This document shows, in pieces, positions 51,927 through 63,135 of a DNA stretch of 64,000 nt (position 1 is the first letter of the stretch; every line of letters starts with the position of its first letter). The DNA comes from an uncultured Paraprevotella sp. GTDB lineage: Bacteria > Bacteroidota > Bacteroidia > Bacteroidales > Bacteroidaceae. The notes under the pieces are model-generated. The model was not told where the DNA came from and did not search any database. It saw only the letters and a list, made by a program, of their open reading frames with translations. The stretch lies in assembly GCA_944321345.1 (NCBI GenBank), contig CALUKY010000002.1, positions 124,001-188,000 on the forward strand, given 5' to 3'. A program made the translations under genes and the position numbers.

Positions 51927-53255
51927 ATGACAGAAGAAAACAAGAATATTAATTCAGAGAACGGAATCCAGTTCGATGTCAAAACAGACAGTTCCAGCAT
52001 CATCAAGGTAGTAGGTGTTGGTGGAGGCGGTGGAAATGCTGTCAATCATATGTATAAGCAAGGCATCCATGATGTTACCTTTGTGGTCTGCAATACTGAC
52101 AAGAAAGCCCTGAGTGACTCTCCCGTACCAACCCGACTTCAGCTTGGAGCCGGACTTGGAGCCGGAAACCGCCCGGAACGTGGTCGCCAAGCCGCTCTGG
52201 ACAATATTGAAGAAATCCGGAAAATGCTCGACGATGGTACACGTATGGTATTTGTGACCGCCGGAATGGGTGGTGGAACAGGTACCGGCGCAGCCCCTGT
52301 CATCGCACAATGTGCAAAAGATATGGGCATTCTGACAGTAGGGATCGTCACGATTCCATTCCTTTTTGAAGGAAATAAAAAGATTGACCAGGCTTTGGAT
52401 GGTGTAGAGGAAATATCCAAACATGTAGACGCTCTTCTGGTTATCAATAACGAACGTCTGCGTGAAATCTATCCGGAACTTTCTTTGTTAAATGCCTTTG
52501 CCAAGGCTGATGACACGCTGTCTATTGCCGCCAAAAGTATCGCAGAAATCATTACGGTACACGGTATCATCAATCTGGACTTCCAGGATGTCACTACAGT
52601 TTTGAAAGATGGTGGAGTTGCCATAATGAGTACGGGATACGGTGAAGGTGAAAACCGTGTAAAACATGCCATTGATGAGGCCCTGCACTCTCCACTCCTG
52701 AACAATGACGATATCTTCAATTCCAAAAAGGTTTTGCTCAGCATTACATTCTGCGCCAAAGACCAGGATCAGCTCACCATGGAGGAAATGAATGAAATCA
52801 ATGATTTCATGACCAAGTTCGGAGAAGATGTGGAAACCAAATGGGGTGTAGCCACAGACGATACCCTGGAAAAGAAAGTCAAGATTACCGTACTGGCAAC
52901 AGGTTTCGGACTGGAAAACATTCCAGGTATGGACAATGCAAGCCGAAAAAAGAAAACTCAGGAAGAGGAAGAAGAAAAAGAAAACGAAGAAATCCAAAGA
53001 GGTATTCGACGTGACCAATATTATCCGGGAAGAAACCAAACAACAACCCGGAAACGGCATAATGTATTTGTCTTCAAGAAAGATGATCTGGACAACGACA
53101 ATATCATCACTATGGTAGATGAAATGCCAACCTATATGCGAACCAAAGAACAGCTTGAGGACATCAAAGCCAAAACAGCTCATAAGATGGTGCAAGACAT
53201 AACAGAAAGCGAAACCGAAACGACGCCAGAATCCAATAACACAATCATATTTTAA
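51927..53255 (+). CDS. ftsZ: Cell division protein FtsZ
   Basis: A 442-residue tubulin-like GTPase. The T4 signature GMGGGTGTGAAPVIA and the T3 region around it, NTDKKALSDSPVPTRLQLGA, and the T7 loop region NLDFQDVTTVLKDGG are present. After the globular core (to about residue 330) comes a Glu/Lys-rich linker, then a C-terminal peptide DEMPTYMRTK, the counterpart of the IPxFLR peptide that binds FtsA. Unusually about 40 more residues follow it, ending ESNNTIIF. Forms the Z ring at mid cell. Confidence 0.97.
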   Translation: MTEENKNINSENGIQFDVKTDSSSIIKVVGVGGGGGNAVNHMYKQGIHDVTFVVCNTDKKALSDSPVPTRLQLGAGLGAGNRPERGRQAALDNIEEIRKMLDDGTRMVFVTAGMGGGTGTGAAPVIAQCAKDMGILTVGIVTIPFLFEGNKKIDQALDGVEEISKHVDALLVINNERLREIYPELSLLNAFAKADDTLSIAAKSIAEIITVHGIINLDFQDVTTVLKDGGVAIMSTGYGEGENRVKHAIDEALHSPLLNNDDIFNSKKVLLSITFCAKDQDQLTMEEMNEINDFMTKFGEDVETKWGVATDDTLEKKVKITVLATGFGLENIPGMDNASRKKKTQEEEEEKENEEIQRGIRRDQYYPGRNQTTTRKRHNVFVFKKDDLDNDNIITMVDEMPTYMRTKEQLEDIKAKTAHKMVQDITESETETTPESNNTIIF

Positions 53256-53261
53256 TAAACT

Positions 53262-53711
53262 ATGGCACTTTTTGATCAAATCAGCAAAGATATCGTTGCC
53301 GCAATGAAAGCTAAGGACAAAGTTCGTCTGGAAGCTCTGCGTAACGTAAAGAAACTGTTTCTGGAGGCAAAGACAGCTCCGGGAGCCAATGACGAACTCA
53401 CAGACGAAGCAGCATTGAAAATTTTGTCCAAACTCACCAAGCAGGGCAAAGACACCGCAGCTCTTTATGTAAGCCAGAACCGAGAAGATCTGGCCAACGA
53501 AGAGTTGGCGCAGGTTGCCGTCATCGAAGAATATTTGCCAAAACCTCTGAGCGAGGAAGAACTCAAGGCCGCGATCCAGAAAATCATTGAGGAAACCGGT
53601 GCAAGCAGTCCTAAGGACATGGGAAAGGTTATGGGGGTAGCCACCAAAAGCCTGGCCGGAAAGGCAGATGGCAAAGCAATCAGCACTTTGGTAAAGGAAT
53701 TGCTTTCATAA
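53262..53711 (+). CDS. yqeY: GatB/YqeY domain protein
   Basis: A 149-residue cytoplasmic helical protein of the YqeY family, the free-standing version of the GatB tail domain that contacts tRNA in the amidotransferase. The N-terminus DQISKDIVAAMKAKDKVRLE, the middle EEYLPKPLSEEEL and the C-terminus GKVMGVATKSLAGKADGKAI are diagnostic. Its cellular role is not settled; tRNA-linked amidation is inferred from the fold. 6 bp after ftsZ, last gene of the cluster. Confidence 0.94.
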   Translation: MALFDQISKDIVAAMKAKDKVRLEALRNVKKLFLEAKTAPGANDELTDEAALKILSKLTKQGKDTAALYVSQNREDLANEELAQVAVIEEYLPKPLSEEELKAAIQKIIEETGASSPKDMGKVMGVATKSLAGKADGKAISTLVKELLS

Positions 53712-53769
53712 TCCGCAAACAGGCAGAAACAACAAAAAATTAATAGAATCCAGACAATGGGTTTATAGC

Positions 53770-53810
53770 AGAAAGGGTTCGGATTTGATCCGAACCCTTT
53801 CTTTATTTTA
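53770..53810 (+). terminator. Terminator of the dcw cluster
   Basis: Perfect 14-bp stem (AGAAAGGGTTCGGA at 53770-53783, TCCGAACCCTTTCT at 53789-53802), loop TTTGA, then TTATTTTA. Sits between convergent yqeY and recO and may serve both. Confidence 0.9.
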
Positions 53811-53850
53811 TCTTATAGTCAAATAAGCACCCGCACGAATAGTCCAGATC

Positions 53851-54576
53851 TTATTCAAACAAATCAAAAAGCACCGAAAGCGACTTCAAGTCAGTAAATC
53901 CTGGAAAATGCAACTGATAATAACGTACGAGTATATGCAGAAATTCACGCCTGTCCTGACGCGACAAAACCAGCAAAGGCATATCATCGTATGCCACACG
54001 GTAAAAAGCAGCCAACAGGGCCGTATATTCGGGCGACAGGAAAAGCCCATGCACCGGTGGCAATTGTACAAAGGCAGACTCCTGCATATCGAAATAGCTT
54101 CCCGTAAAATAAGAGTCGATAAAAGGAGGGATTCCGAGAAAACGTGTCATCTGTGTAACAAAAGCCAAATGAAAGCTCGTAAACTCCTTTTCATTACGCT
54201 CCAGCCAGGCCAGAGAATCTACCAAAAAAGAAAACAGCTCATTATTCTGAGGTTCTTTCCTTAATATAGATACCAGAAACTCGGACAGGAACAGGACAAT
54301 GGCCGACTTATATGGATTAAAACAACTCATCTGAATGGAAGACTGTAAAGACAGCTCACTGATGTTCTGTAACGGAAAACGCTCCCGATAATCGTATTCC
54401 AGCTCCAGAACATTCAGTGGGAGGAAATACGTATTCTTCATCTTCGATCTTTTTCTACTCCCTTGCGCTATACGAAAGGACAGAAATCCCCTACTCTCGG
54501 TATAAACTTCGGCAATTCGTTTCTCATCATCCAATTTATGGATTCGGAGTACAATCGCCCTGCTTTTTTCATACAT
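53851..54576 (-). CDS. recO: DNA repair protein RecO
   Basis: A 241-residue recombination mediator that helps RecR load RecA on SSB-coated DNA. The N-terminal OB fold (KSRAIVLRIHKLDDEKRIAE, YTESRGFLSFRIAQGSRK) is followed by the helical C-terminal domain (FLSEFLVSILRKEPQNNELF, LAFVTQMTRFLGIPP). No zinc-binding cysteines are seen, as in many Bacteroidetes RecO. Divergent from the tRNA-rpsT unit. Confidence 0.93.
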   Translation of the reverse strand: MYEKSRAIVLRIHKLDDEKRIAEVYTESRGFLSFRIAQGSRKRSKMKNTYFLPLNVLELEYDYRERFPLQNISELSLQSSIQMSCFNPYKSAIVLFLSEFLVSILRKEPQNNELFSFLVDSLAWLERNEKEFTSFHLAFVTQMTRFLGIPPFIDSYFTGSYFDMQESAFVQLPPVHGLFLSPEYTALLAAFYRVAYDDMPLLVLSRQDRREFLHILVRYYQLHFPGFTDLKSLSVLFDLFE

Positions 54577-54700
54577 AAAATATCTTCTTTATTAACTATG
54601 GCAAAAATAGAGAAAAAGAGGCTATTCTGACCAAAAAAGGCAACAAAAATGGCAAAAACGATTTTTTTTCGAAAAAAAATGCATTTTTTTTGCGGAAAAG

Positions 54701-54731
54701 TTTGGAGATTCAAAAATAAGTCGTACCTTTG
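54701..54731 (+). promoter_or_regulatory. Consensus promoter of the tRNA-Glu/rpsT unit
   Basis: TTTG (54701-54704), 19 nt, TACCTTTG (54724-54731): an exact match in both elements and spacing. Transcription would begin near 54738. Confidence 0.85.
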
Positions 54732-54786
54732 CATCGCAATCGAGAAACAAACCTCGGTAATAAGAACTCAAAAAGTTCAAAACCCC

Positions 54787-54858
54787 GGTCCCTTCGTCTA
54801 TCGGTTAGGACGAGAGATTTTCATTCTCTAAAGAGGAGTTCGACTCTCCTAGGGACTA
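54787..54858 (+). tRNA. tRNA-Glu (anticodon UUC)
   Basis: The cloverleaf folds fully: acceptor GGTCCCT with AGGGACT (one G-T pair), D arm GTC/GAC, anticodon stem AGAGA/TCTCT with loop TTTTCAT giving anticodon TTC, variable AAAG, T arm AGGAG/CTCCT with loop TTCGACT, discriminator A. CCA is not encoded. It lies 32 bp before rpsT and probably shares its promoter. Confidence 0.95.
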
Positions 54859-54890
54859 CTAAGTTAAATGAATATATTTTAAGAATTGAG

Positions 54891-55145
54891 ATGGCAAATC
54901 ATAAATCATCAGTAAAAAGAATCCGTCAGGAGGAAAAAAGAAGACTCCACAACAGATACTACGCTAAAACAATGCGTAACGCTGTTCGCAAGTTGCGCGC
55001 AACAAAGGATAAGGAAGCTGCTATTGCTTTGTATCCAAGCGTACAGAAGTCTTTGGACAAGCTGGCAAAGATCAATGTAATTCACAAGAACAAGGCTGCC
55101 AACTTGAAGTCAAAACTTGCTGCTTATATCAGCAAATTGGCATAA
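54891..55145 (+). CDS. rpsT: 30S ribosomal protein S20
   Basis: An 84-residue basic helical protein that binds 16S rRNA early in 30S assembly. It begins [20 protein letters not shown] and ends with the typical [17 protein letters not shown] helix. The real start is ATG 54891; upstream in-frame sequence runs through the tRNA. It follows tRNA-Glu in one transcript and is closed by a strong terminator. Confidence 0.97.
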   Translation: MANHKSSVKRIRQEEKRRLHNRYYAKTMRNAVRKLRATKDKEAAIALYPSVQKSLDKLAKINVIHKNKAANLKSKLAAYISKLA

Positions 55146-55164
55146 TCCTGAATGAAAATAATAG

Positions 55165-55194
55165 AGAGACCAATCATTTGGTCTCTTTTTTTTT
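55165..55194 (+). terminator. Terminator of rpsT
   Basis: AGAGACCAA (55165-55173) and TTGGTCTCT (55178-55186) pair around TCAT, followed by eight T. Confidence 0.92.
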
Positions 55195-55325
55195 ACCCAA
55201 GTTTTAGCAAGCACCAGATACGGCACAGCAAACTGCAAAACCCACACATGAGAGACAAGATCCCCTATCCCGCAGTTTACAACGATAATTAAGAAAAAAA
55301 AATAGCTTAATGTTCTTTTTTTTTG

Positions 55326-55333
55326 TATATTTG
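55326..55333 (+). promoter_or_regulatory. -7 promoter element of gyrB
   Basis: TATATTTG, 24 bp before the ATG; -33 element poorly matched (TTAA near 55306). Confidence 0.5.
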
Positions 55334-55345
55334 TGCATTAATTAG

Positions 55346-57328
<1,983 letters not shown>

Positions 57329-57376
57329 CTATTCATTAAAGAATACTATCATTCAATTCTTATAAATATTTTCTTG

Positions 57377-57417
57377 GCTGCTCTTTAGAAGTGATTCTAT
57401 GGGAGCAGCTTTTTTTT
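57377..57417 (+). terminator. Terminator of gyrB
   Basis: GCTGCTC (57377-57383) pairs with GAGCAGC (57403-57409), with an inner TAGAA/TTCTA stem, followed by eight T. Confidence 0.88.
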
Positions 57418-57430
57418 CTCATTTGCATCG

Positions 57431-57464
57431 CATTTTTCTTATTTAAGCAACATTTTTCTTATTT
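57431..57464 (+). repeat. 14-bp direct repeat upstream of the fucosidase gene
   Basis: CATTTTTCTTATTT occurs at 57431-57444 and 57451-57464, exactly 20 bp apart, about two helical turns. It lies about 100 bp before the fucosidase start; just after it come TTTG and an imperfect -7 element TAACTTAG (57471-57478). Confidence 0.5.
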
Positions 57465-57557
57465 TTTTTGTAACTTAGCCGCGAAAAGACCAAGAAAATC
57501 AAACATACCATTTAAGTTGCTTACTAAACAATTTTGTAATAACCTAAAAAAAATCTC

Positions 57558-59057
57558 ATGAGAAAAATCTATTCTTCTTTATTAATGCTGGCTCTTTCCA
57601 GTATTTCCTTGGAAACTATGGCTCAAGGAAATCTAATCAGCCAAACATTAGAAAATCCGGACAATGAACCGGCTCCCGTTTTTCCAGTTCCTTCAGCAAG
57701 ACAATTGGCTTGGCAGGAAACTGAGTTTTACGCATTCTTCCATTATGGTATGAATACTTATACCGGTAAAGAATGGGGGTACGGCGATGAAGCATTAAGC
57801 ACTTTCCGTCCTCCTAAACATCCTAATTGTGAACAGTGGGTACAGGCTGCAAAAGATGCAGGCATGAAAGGTGGCATCGCCGTTGTAAAACATCATGACG
57901 GTTTCTGCTTGTGGCCAACGAAAACAACAGACCATAATGCCAATAATTGTGGGCTCAGTTTTGAAGTTAATGTACCAAAAGCCTATGCCGAAGCCAGTGA
58001 AAAACTAGGAATGAAATATGGATTCTATATCTCGCCTTGGGATAGAAATAGTGCGCACTACGGAAAAGACACATATGTGAAAGAGGTGTTCTTAAAGCAG
58101 GCTTCCGAGTTGGCAGAATATGGCGATGACCAGTTTGAAATGTGGTTTGACGGTGCAAACGGAGGAGATGGCTACTACGGTGGTGCCAACGAAGTTCGAA
58201 ATATTGATGCCAGCACCTATTATGATGTACCAAATCTAGCCGATTCCATTCACAAAATGCAACCCAACTGTGTAATGTGGGGTGTTGGTGACGAAGCCCG
58301 TTGGATTGGCAACGAGGCCGGATGGGCCGGAGTAACCAACTGGTCACCAGAATACAAGCCAGCAAGAGGACCTAACGAAAACGGAAATGAAAACGGTTGG
58401 AGATGGTTCCCTGGAGAATCTGATGCAAAAGGTACTAACATGGGTTGGTTCTGGCATCAAGGTGAATCTCCCCGCAGCTTGAATGAACTGTTTAAATTCT
58501 ATTTGGAAACCGTAGGACGTAATGCGACTCTGATTCTGAACTTCCCACCAGACAAAACCGGTGAATTGCCACAAGCAACAGTTACCCGAATGAAAGAATT
58601 AGGAAACCTACTGAAAGAAAGATTAGGCAACGACCTGGCCTTGAATGCTAAAATCGAAGCTTCTGAAACACGTAAAGCAGGTGCTCAAAGAACATACGTA
58701 GCTTCTAAACTTAACGACAACGATAAAGATACTTATTGGGCTACAGACGATGATGTTATTGAATCAAGTATAACCTTGACCTGGGACAAACCTCAGAATG
58801 TACATTATGTGGCACTGATGGAGTACATCAAAAAAGGGCAAAGAATCAAATCATTCACTGTTGAAACCAGTGAGGACGGAAGAACCAACTGGACTCCAAG
58901 AGCAACAGATCAGTGTACTACAGTCGGTTATAAACGAATCATTCCTTTGAACGGCAGTACAACGGATTATGGCAATGGCTACAATGTCAAAGCTATCCGA
59001 ATAACTATCAACGACAGTAAAGCATGCCCATTGCTCCACACTGTATCTGTATTCTAA
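57558..59057 (+). CDS. Alpha-L-fucosidase, GH29, with C-terminal F5/8-type domain
   Basis: A 499-residue exported glycosidase (signal ending ETMAQG). The catalytic (beta/alpha)8 domain covers residues about 45-350: FFHYGMNTYTGKEWG, GGIAVVKHHDGFCLWPT, and the nucleophile Asp in EMWFDGANG. WGVGDEARWIG, near residue 235, precedes the likely acid/base region. The last 140 residues form a discoidin (F5/8 type C) sugar-binding domain (SKLNDNDKDTYWATDDD, YVALMEYIKKGQRIKSFTVE). The features suggest a GH29 subfamily B enzyme acting on alpha-1,3/4-fucose. Released fucose would come from host glycans; export to the periplasm or beyond. The GH16 gene follows in the same operon. Confidence 0.92.
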   Translation: MRKIYSSLLMLALSSISLETMAQGNLISQTLENPDNEPAPVFPVPSARQLAWQETEFYAFFHYGMNTYTGKEWGYGDEALSTFRPPKHPNCEQWVQAAKDAGMKGGIAVVKHHDGFCLWPTKTTDHNANNCGLSFEVNVPKAYAEASEKLGMKYGFYISPWDRNSAHYGKDTYVKEVFLKQASELAEYGDDQFEMWFDGANGGDGYYGGANEVRNIDASTYYDVPNLADSIHKMQPNCVMWGVGDEARWIGNEAGWAGVTNWSPEYKPARGPNENGNENGWRWFPGESDAKGTNMGWFWHQGESPRSLNELFKFYLETVGRNATLILNFPPDKTGELPQATVTRMKELGNLLKERLGNDLALNAKIEASETRKAGAQRTYVASKLNDNDKDTYWATDDDVIESSITLTWDKPQNVHYVALMEYIKKGQRIKSFTVETSEDGRTNWTPRATDQCTTVGYKRIIPLNGSTTDYGNGYNVKAIRITINDSKACPLLHTVSVF

Positions 59058-59090
59058 TCAACCATGATAAATCATTCAAATCATTCTAAA

Positions 59091-62000
59091 ATGAAGAAAA
59101 ACAAACTTTATATAACCAGCCTGATCGCATTAACCCTACCGGCATACGGATGGGCACAAGACAGAATCAGTTTTGAAGAAACAGGCGAAGCCGCACATAC
59201 TAGTATTGGTGTCTATGATTCTTGGGACGAATCTCCATTCCGCTCCCAAAATAATGCTGCCCCATTGCTTAAAGGCAACGTAGCCATTATTGACAATCCG
59301 GAAGTTACAGAAGAAGGTAACTCCTCTGCTAAAGTCCTTATGGTGCAACGCTCCCGTTATGGAAGTAACCAGTTTGGCGCACGCATCGATTTGAAGACTC
59401 CTTTCGAACTGAACACAACAACAAAGTATGTTCACGTCATGATCAAAAAAGACAAACCTGGACGTGTACTTCTGATTGGCTTAGGCAAACGTAGAGATAG
59501 AGCTGGACAAAGTCCTGAGACAGAACAGTGCTGGGCTCTTTCATCCCGCACTATTGAACCGGGAATCTGGAACGATGCCGTATTTGCCATCAAAGGCAAC
59601 GGTGGCATTGATATCAAAAGTTTGGTTATTGTGCCAGATTGCGAATCAACTCACGACTTAAAAGAGGACTTCTTGGTTTATATTGACGAAATAGAAGTAA
59701 ACGATCAGTCAACACCACGCATCAAGGTTGGTGATTATCCTCTGAACATTGAGGACGGCGCCGTTTCTTCTAAGAATAATTATTATGTAAACAGTATTGC
59801 GTTGACTTCACCATCAGCTGGAGCACAGACAATCAACGTAGGAAGCGCCTCGCCACAAACAATTTACCGTCCTCTACTTGAACAAACTTTCGTAGCAAAA
59901 GCGGGTGAAACCGTCACTCCAAAAATCAATTTCAACGGCAACTGGATGAATGGTTATGTTTATCTGGATAAAGGGCAAGACGGTGACTTCTATTGGCAAT
60001 TAAACGAAGATTATACTGCTCCAGAAAATAGCGATCTGGTATCTTATTACTACATTGAAACTGTTGAAAACGAATCTGGATTTAACTATAAAGGTGAGCC
60101 AGTTTCCGGTAATAACCGTAACACCATGCAGACGCCGGCATTTAAGATTCCTGAAGATCTGAAACCAGGTTTCTATCGTATGCGATTCAAAGTCGATTGG
60201 GGTAATGCAGATCCGGGAGGTCGTACAACAAGTACCAACGGTATTATATCCAATGGTGGTAATATCACAGATGTGCGCTTGAACATCCATAGTGACAAAG
60301 TTAAAGTAACTACCCAGTATCAGAATGGCGATGTATACGCAGCAGACGGATCACAATTGGCTGGTTCTGATGTAAACTTCGGTGAACCTCTGACTATCAA
60401 GATGGTACCATCTAACGGATTCATTCCGGACGGTATTACTTTGACTCACGGATATAACCTCACCGGTGACAGTTTGGTTCACGGAACTCCACAATACACC
60501 ACAATCCGCATTCCTGGATACGCAGTCAAAGAAGATGGTACCCTGACCATTCCTGCCAGTCTGGTAGACGGCGACTTGCATATCTTGGGTCACTTCAAAA
60601 GTACAACCAGCGGTGGTGGAGAAACTGGAGAATACGAAGTGAACTTCGAAAAAGACTTGACAATTTCCAGAACAGACAGAACCTTGAATACAATTTCATT
60701 ATCGGGCAATAAAGGATGTTCTTTCACAAGCAACATCTCAAAAGATCCGAAAACTGTATATCAGGACAAACTTGCAGATGTAGCAGTTTCTCAAACAGGT
60801 GAAAGCATCACACCGTCTGTTAACTATAGCGGTGGCCCTATGCATGGTTACCTTTATATCGATTACAACAATGACGGAATCTTTACTCCGGAGATAGGTG
60901 GTGATCACCGTCCGACACCAAACAGTGAGTTAGTCAGCTACTCATACTATGAAGGATACAACAGCAATGGAGTACAAAAAGGAAGTAGCGAAACCAATAA
61001 CGCTATAACCTTCCCGGCTTTCACTGTATCTGAGTTTATTCCGGATGGTGTTTATCGTGCACGTCTAAAAATAGATTGGAACAATATTGACCCTAAAGGC
61101 CAGTATGGAGAAAGCAACAAGATTGATGCCAATGGCGGATATGTAGTCGACTTCCTGATAAGCATCAGCAACACCTCTAAGACTGTAAAGCTAAACACTC
61201 TGAATGGTAGTATCTATGGTGAGAGTAACAGTGCGCTGCCATACAAACTTACTTCAGAAAAAACGCTGAATGTAGTACCGACTCCTGTTACTGAAGATTA
61301 TGTACTTAGCGAACCTATTACTATCCGTAGCGGATTGAACTTTGACGGTCCTCAATTTATCCGCGGCAACCAGCAATGGTTTACCCAGACCATCGAGATT
61401 GATGAGGTAACTCCTGGTAAAGCAATTTCTGTTCCTGTATATGGTAACATAGAAATTACGGCCAAATTCGAGGCAAAAGAAGATGCTGTCTATAAAATGA
61501 TTTTCAGCGATGAGTTTGATGGAAAAGACGGGGAACGTGCCGATGCCAGCAAATGGGGAGTAAGTAAACGTCAGAATGCCACCTGGAACCGCTTTATCAG
61601 CGACAGTATTGCTGTAGCTTATATCGAAGACGGACAGTTGGTTCTGAAAGCGATTCCTAACGAGAACAAATCTACTGACAACGTAGACATGCTGACTGGA
61701 GCATTAGAAAGTCAAAACAAGTTTAGCTTCAAATACGGAAAGGTTGAATGTAGAGCCAAGACTAATGGTTACAAAGGTAACTTCCCAGCTATATGGATGA
61801 TGCCACAAGATCAAAGTGCCGGTTGGCCAAATTGTGGTGAAATTGATATCTTTGAGCAAATTGATGCCGAAAACAAGTCTTACCATACCGTACACTCTAA
61901 CTGGACCTACAACCTGGGAAACAAGAACAATCCGACCTCTTCTTTCAGTAAGAATCTGAGTATGGACCGTTATCACACTTATGGTTTCGAATGGGATGCC

Positions 62001-62426
62001 AACACGTTAACCTGGTATGTGGACGGTGTCAAAGTAGGCAGTTATGCAAAAAGTACCAGTACAGACGCTCTTTCAAAAGGACAGTGGCCGTTTGACAAAG
62101 AGTTCTATCTGATCCTGAACCAGTCTGTCGGAAACGGTTCTTGGGCTCAACAGGCAGACATCAATCATACTTATCGTATGGATGTGGACTGGATTCGCGT
62201 ATACCAGAAAGAACAGACTACCAACATTGAAAGCGCAACCAGTAAGTCTTTAGAGGTCAGCACTCTCGAAAACAAGATCATCGTTCATGCCGATCAGGCA
62301 ACAGACGTGCAGATTGTAAGCATCAACGGCGCAGTCCTTTACAAAGGCTCTATTGAAGGCAGCAAAACATTCAATGTACAGAAAGGTGTTTACCTTGTAA
62401 ACAACCAGAAAGTTTTAGTACCTTAA
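59091..62426 (+). CDS. GH16 endo-glycosidase with tandem GEVED-like domains and sorting-like tail
   Basis: An 1111-residue exported protein (signal LYITSLIALTLPAYGWAQ). An N-terminal binding domain (residues 20-215) is followed by two GEVED-like repeats with the same core (GYVYLDKGQDGDFYW ... NSDLVSYYYIE and GYLYIDYNNDGIFTP ... NSELVSYSYYE), each closed by a short module. GH16 lies at about residues 800-1040 with the beta-bulge motif GEIDIFEQ; the nucleophile is Glu near 917, acid/base five residues on. The tail is VQIVSINGAVLY ... VQKGVYLVNNQKVLVP. GH16 enzymes cut beta-1,3-glucans, galactans or mucin O-glycans; with a fucosidase beside it, a host-glycan substrate is plausible. ATG 59091 is preferred over 59064 because it starts the signal peptide. 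Confidence 0.88.
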   Translation: MKKNKLYITSLIALTLPAYGWAQDRISFEETGEAAHTSIGVYDSWDESPFRSQNNAAPLLKGNVAIIDNPEVTEEGNSSAKVLMVQRSRYGSNQFGARIDLKTPFELNTTTKYVHVMIKKDKPGRVLLIGLGKRRDRAGQSPETEQCWALSSRTIEPGIWNDAVFAIKGNGGIDIKSLVIVPDCESTHDLKEDFLVYIDEIEVNDQSTPRIKVGDYPLNIEDGAVSSKNNYYVNSIALTSPSAGAQTINVGSASPQTIYRPLLEQTFVAKAGETVTPKINFNGNWMNGYVYLDKGQDGDFYWQLNEDYTAPENSDLVSYYYIETVENESGFNYKGEPVSGNNRNTMQTPAFKIPEDLKPGFYRMRFKVDWGNADPGGRTTSTNGIISNGGNITDVRLNIHSDKVKVTTQYQNGDVYAADGSQLAGSDVNFGEPLTIKMVPSNGFIPDGITLTHGYNLTGDSLVHGTPQYTTIRIPGYAVKEDGTLTIPASLVDGDLHILGHFKSTTSGGGETGEYEVNFEKDLTISRTDRTLNTISLSGNKGCSFTSNISKDPKTVYQDKLADVAVSQTGESITPSVNYSGGPMHGYLYIDYNNDGIFTPEIGGDHRPTPNSELVSYSYYEGYNSNGVQKGSSETNNAITFPAFTVSEFIPDGVYRARLKIDWNNIDPKGQYGESNKIDANGGYVVDFLISISNTSKTVKLNTLNGSIYGESNSALPYKLTSEKTLNVVPTPVTEDYVLSEPITIRSGLNFDGPQFIRGNQQWFTQTIEIDEVTPGKAISVPVYGNIEITAKFEAKEDAVYKMIFSDEFDGKDGERADASKWGVSKRQNATWNRFISDSIAVAYIEDGQLVLKAIPNENKSTDNVDMLTGALESQNKFSFKYGKVECRAKTNGYKGNFPAIWMMPQDQSAGWPNCGEIDIFEQIDAENKSYHTVHSNWTYNLGNKNNPTSSFSKNLSMDRYHTYGFEWDANTLTWYVDGVKVGSYAKSTSTDALSKGQWPFDKEFYLILNQSVGNGSWAQQADINHTYRMDVDWIRVYQKEQTTNIESATSKSLEVSTLENKIIVHADQATDVQIVSINGAVLYKGSIEGSKTFNVQKGVYLVNNQKVLVP

Positions 62427-62453
62427 ACGGAGACTTCCGATCAGAAAAAAAAC

Positions 62454-62489
62454 AAAGAGCAACCGAGGTCAGCCCCGGTTGCTCTTTTT
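62454..62489. terminator. Bidirectional terminator between GH16 and DUF3109 genes
   Basis: AAAGAGCAACCG (62454-62465) and CGGTTGCTCTTT (62476-62487) pair perfectly, with a T run on the plus side and an A-rich run on the other. Confidence 0.9.
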
Positions 62490-62520
62490 ATATGCTTTGA
62501 TTACAAATTCTTCTCTGAAC

Positions 62521-63129
62521 TTAATCCTGAAGATATCCCTGTTCCTTCAATTCTTCTACAGCCTTTTCCAGTTCTTCGTACCAAGCCTCTCCAAAGCGAC
62601 GTATCAGCGGCTCTTTCAGGAAACGGTATACGGGAAGGTTCAACTGCTTGCCTTTCTCCATAGCCATACGGCAGACATCCCAGCGATGATAGTTCAATGC
62701 AACCATACCCCCAAATTTCTTCAATCGGATAGGATACAAATGGCATGATGCTGGTTTGTAAAAATTGGAACGCCCTTCACGGTAAGCTTTCTCCAGAGCA
62801 CAGAAACAGTTTCCTTTGTCGTCGTAACAAGTAAACACACAGTCCTTGCCATTCACAATGCTGGTCACCAAATCACCGTCACGATCCGTATAAACCACTC
62901 CCTGACGATCGATGACGGCCTGTGCCGAAGCCGAAAGCTCATTCCATACCTTTGGCAAAGCTTCCTCTAATTCGGCCACTTCATCCAGCTCTACCGGAGC
63001 GCCGGCATCACCTTCGATACAGCAGGCTCCCTTGCAGGCTTCCAGATCACAACAGAATTTCTCGCTCAGGCAATCCATGGAAATGATCGTATCATCGATC
63101 TGTATCATGGGAATCTCATTTCTTTTCAT
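62521..63129 (-). CDS. DUF3109 cysteine-rich protein
   Basis: A 202-residue cytoplasmic protein of DUF3109, related to the YkgJ/Fe-S or Zn cysteine cluster family. Cysteines cluster in LSEKFCCDLEACKGACCIEG (five or more), then GNCFCALEKA, PASCHLYPIR and WDVCRMAM, a pattern that could bind a metal cluster. The phrases FYKPASCHLYPIRLKKFGG and NYHRWDVCRMAMEKG are typical. Function unknown. It is 6 bp after ung, in one operon. Confidence 0.88.
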   Translation of the reverse strand: MKRNEIPMIQIDDTIISMDCLSEKFCCDLEACKGACCIEGDAGAPVELDEVAELEEALPKVWNELSASAQAVIDRQGVVYTDRDGDLVTSIVNGKDCVFTCYDDKGNCFCALEKAYREGRSNFYKPASCHLYPIRLKKFGGMVALNYHRWDVCRMAMEKGKQLNLPVYRFLKEPLIRRFGEAWYEELEKAVEELKEQGYLQD

Positions 63130-63135
63130 ACCTTA

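Noticed and set aside
52488-53279. 263-codon frame antisense to ftsZ
   Set aside because: FtsZ is certain on the plus strand; the antisense product is a Phe/Cys-rich frame typical of reverse-strand shadows.
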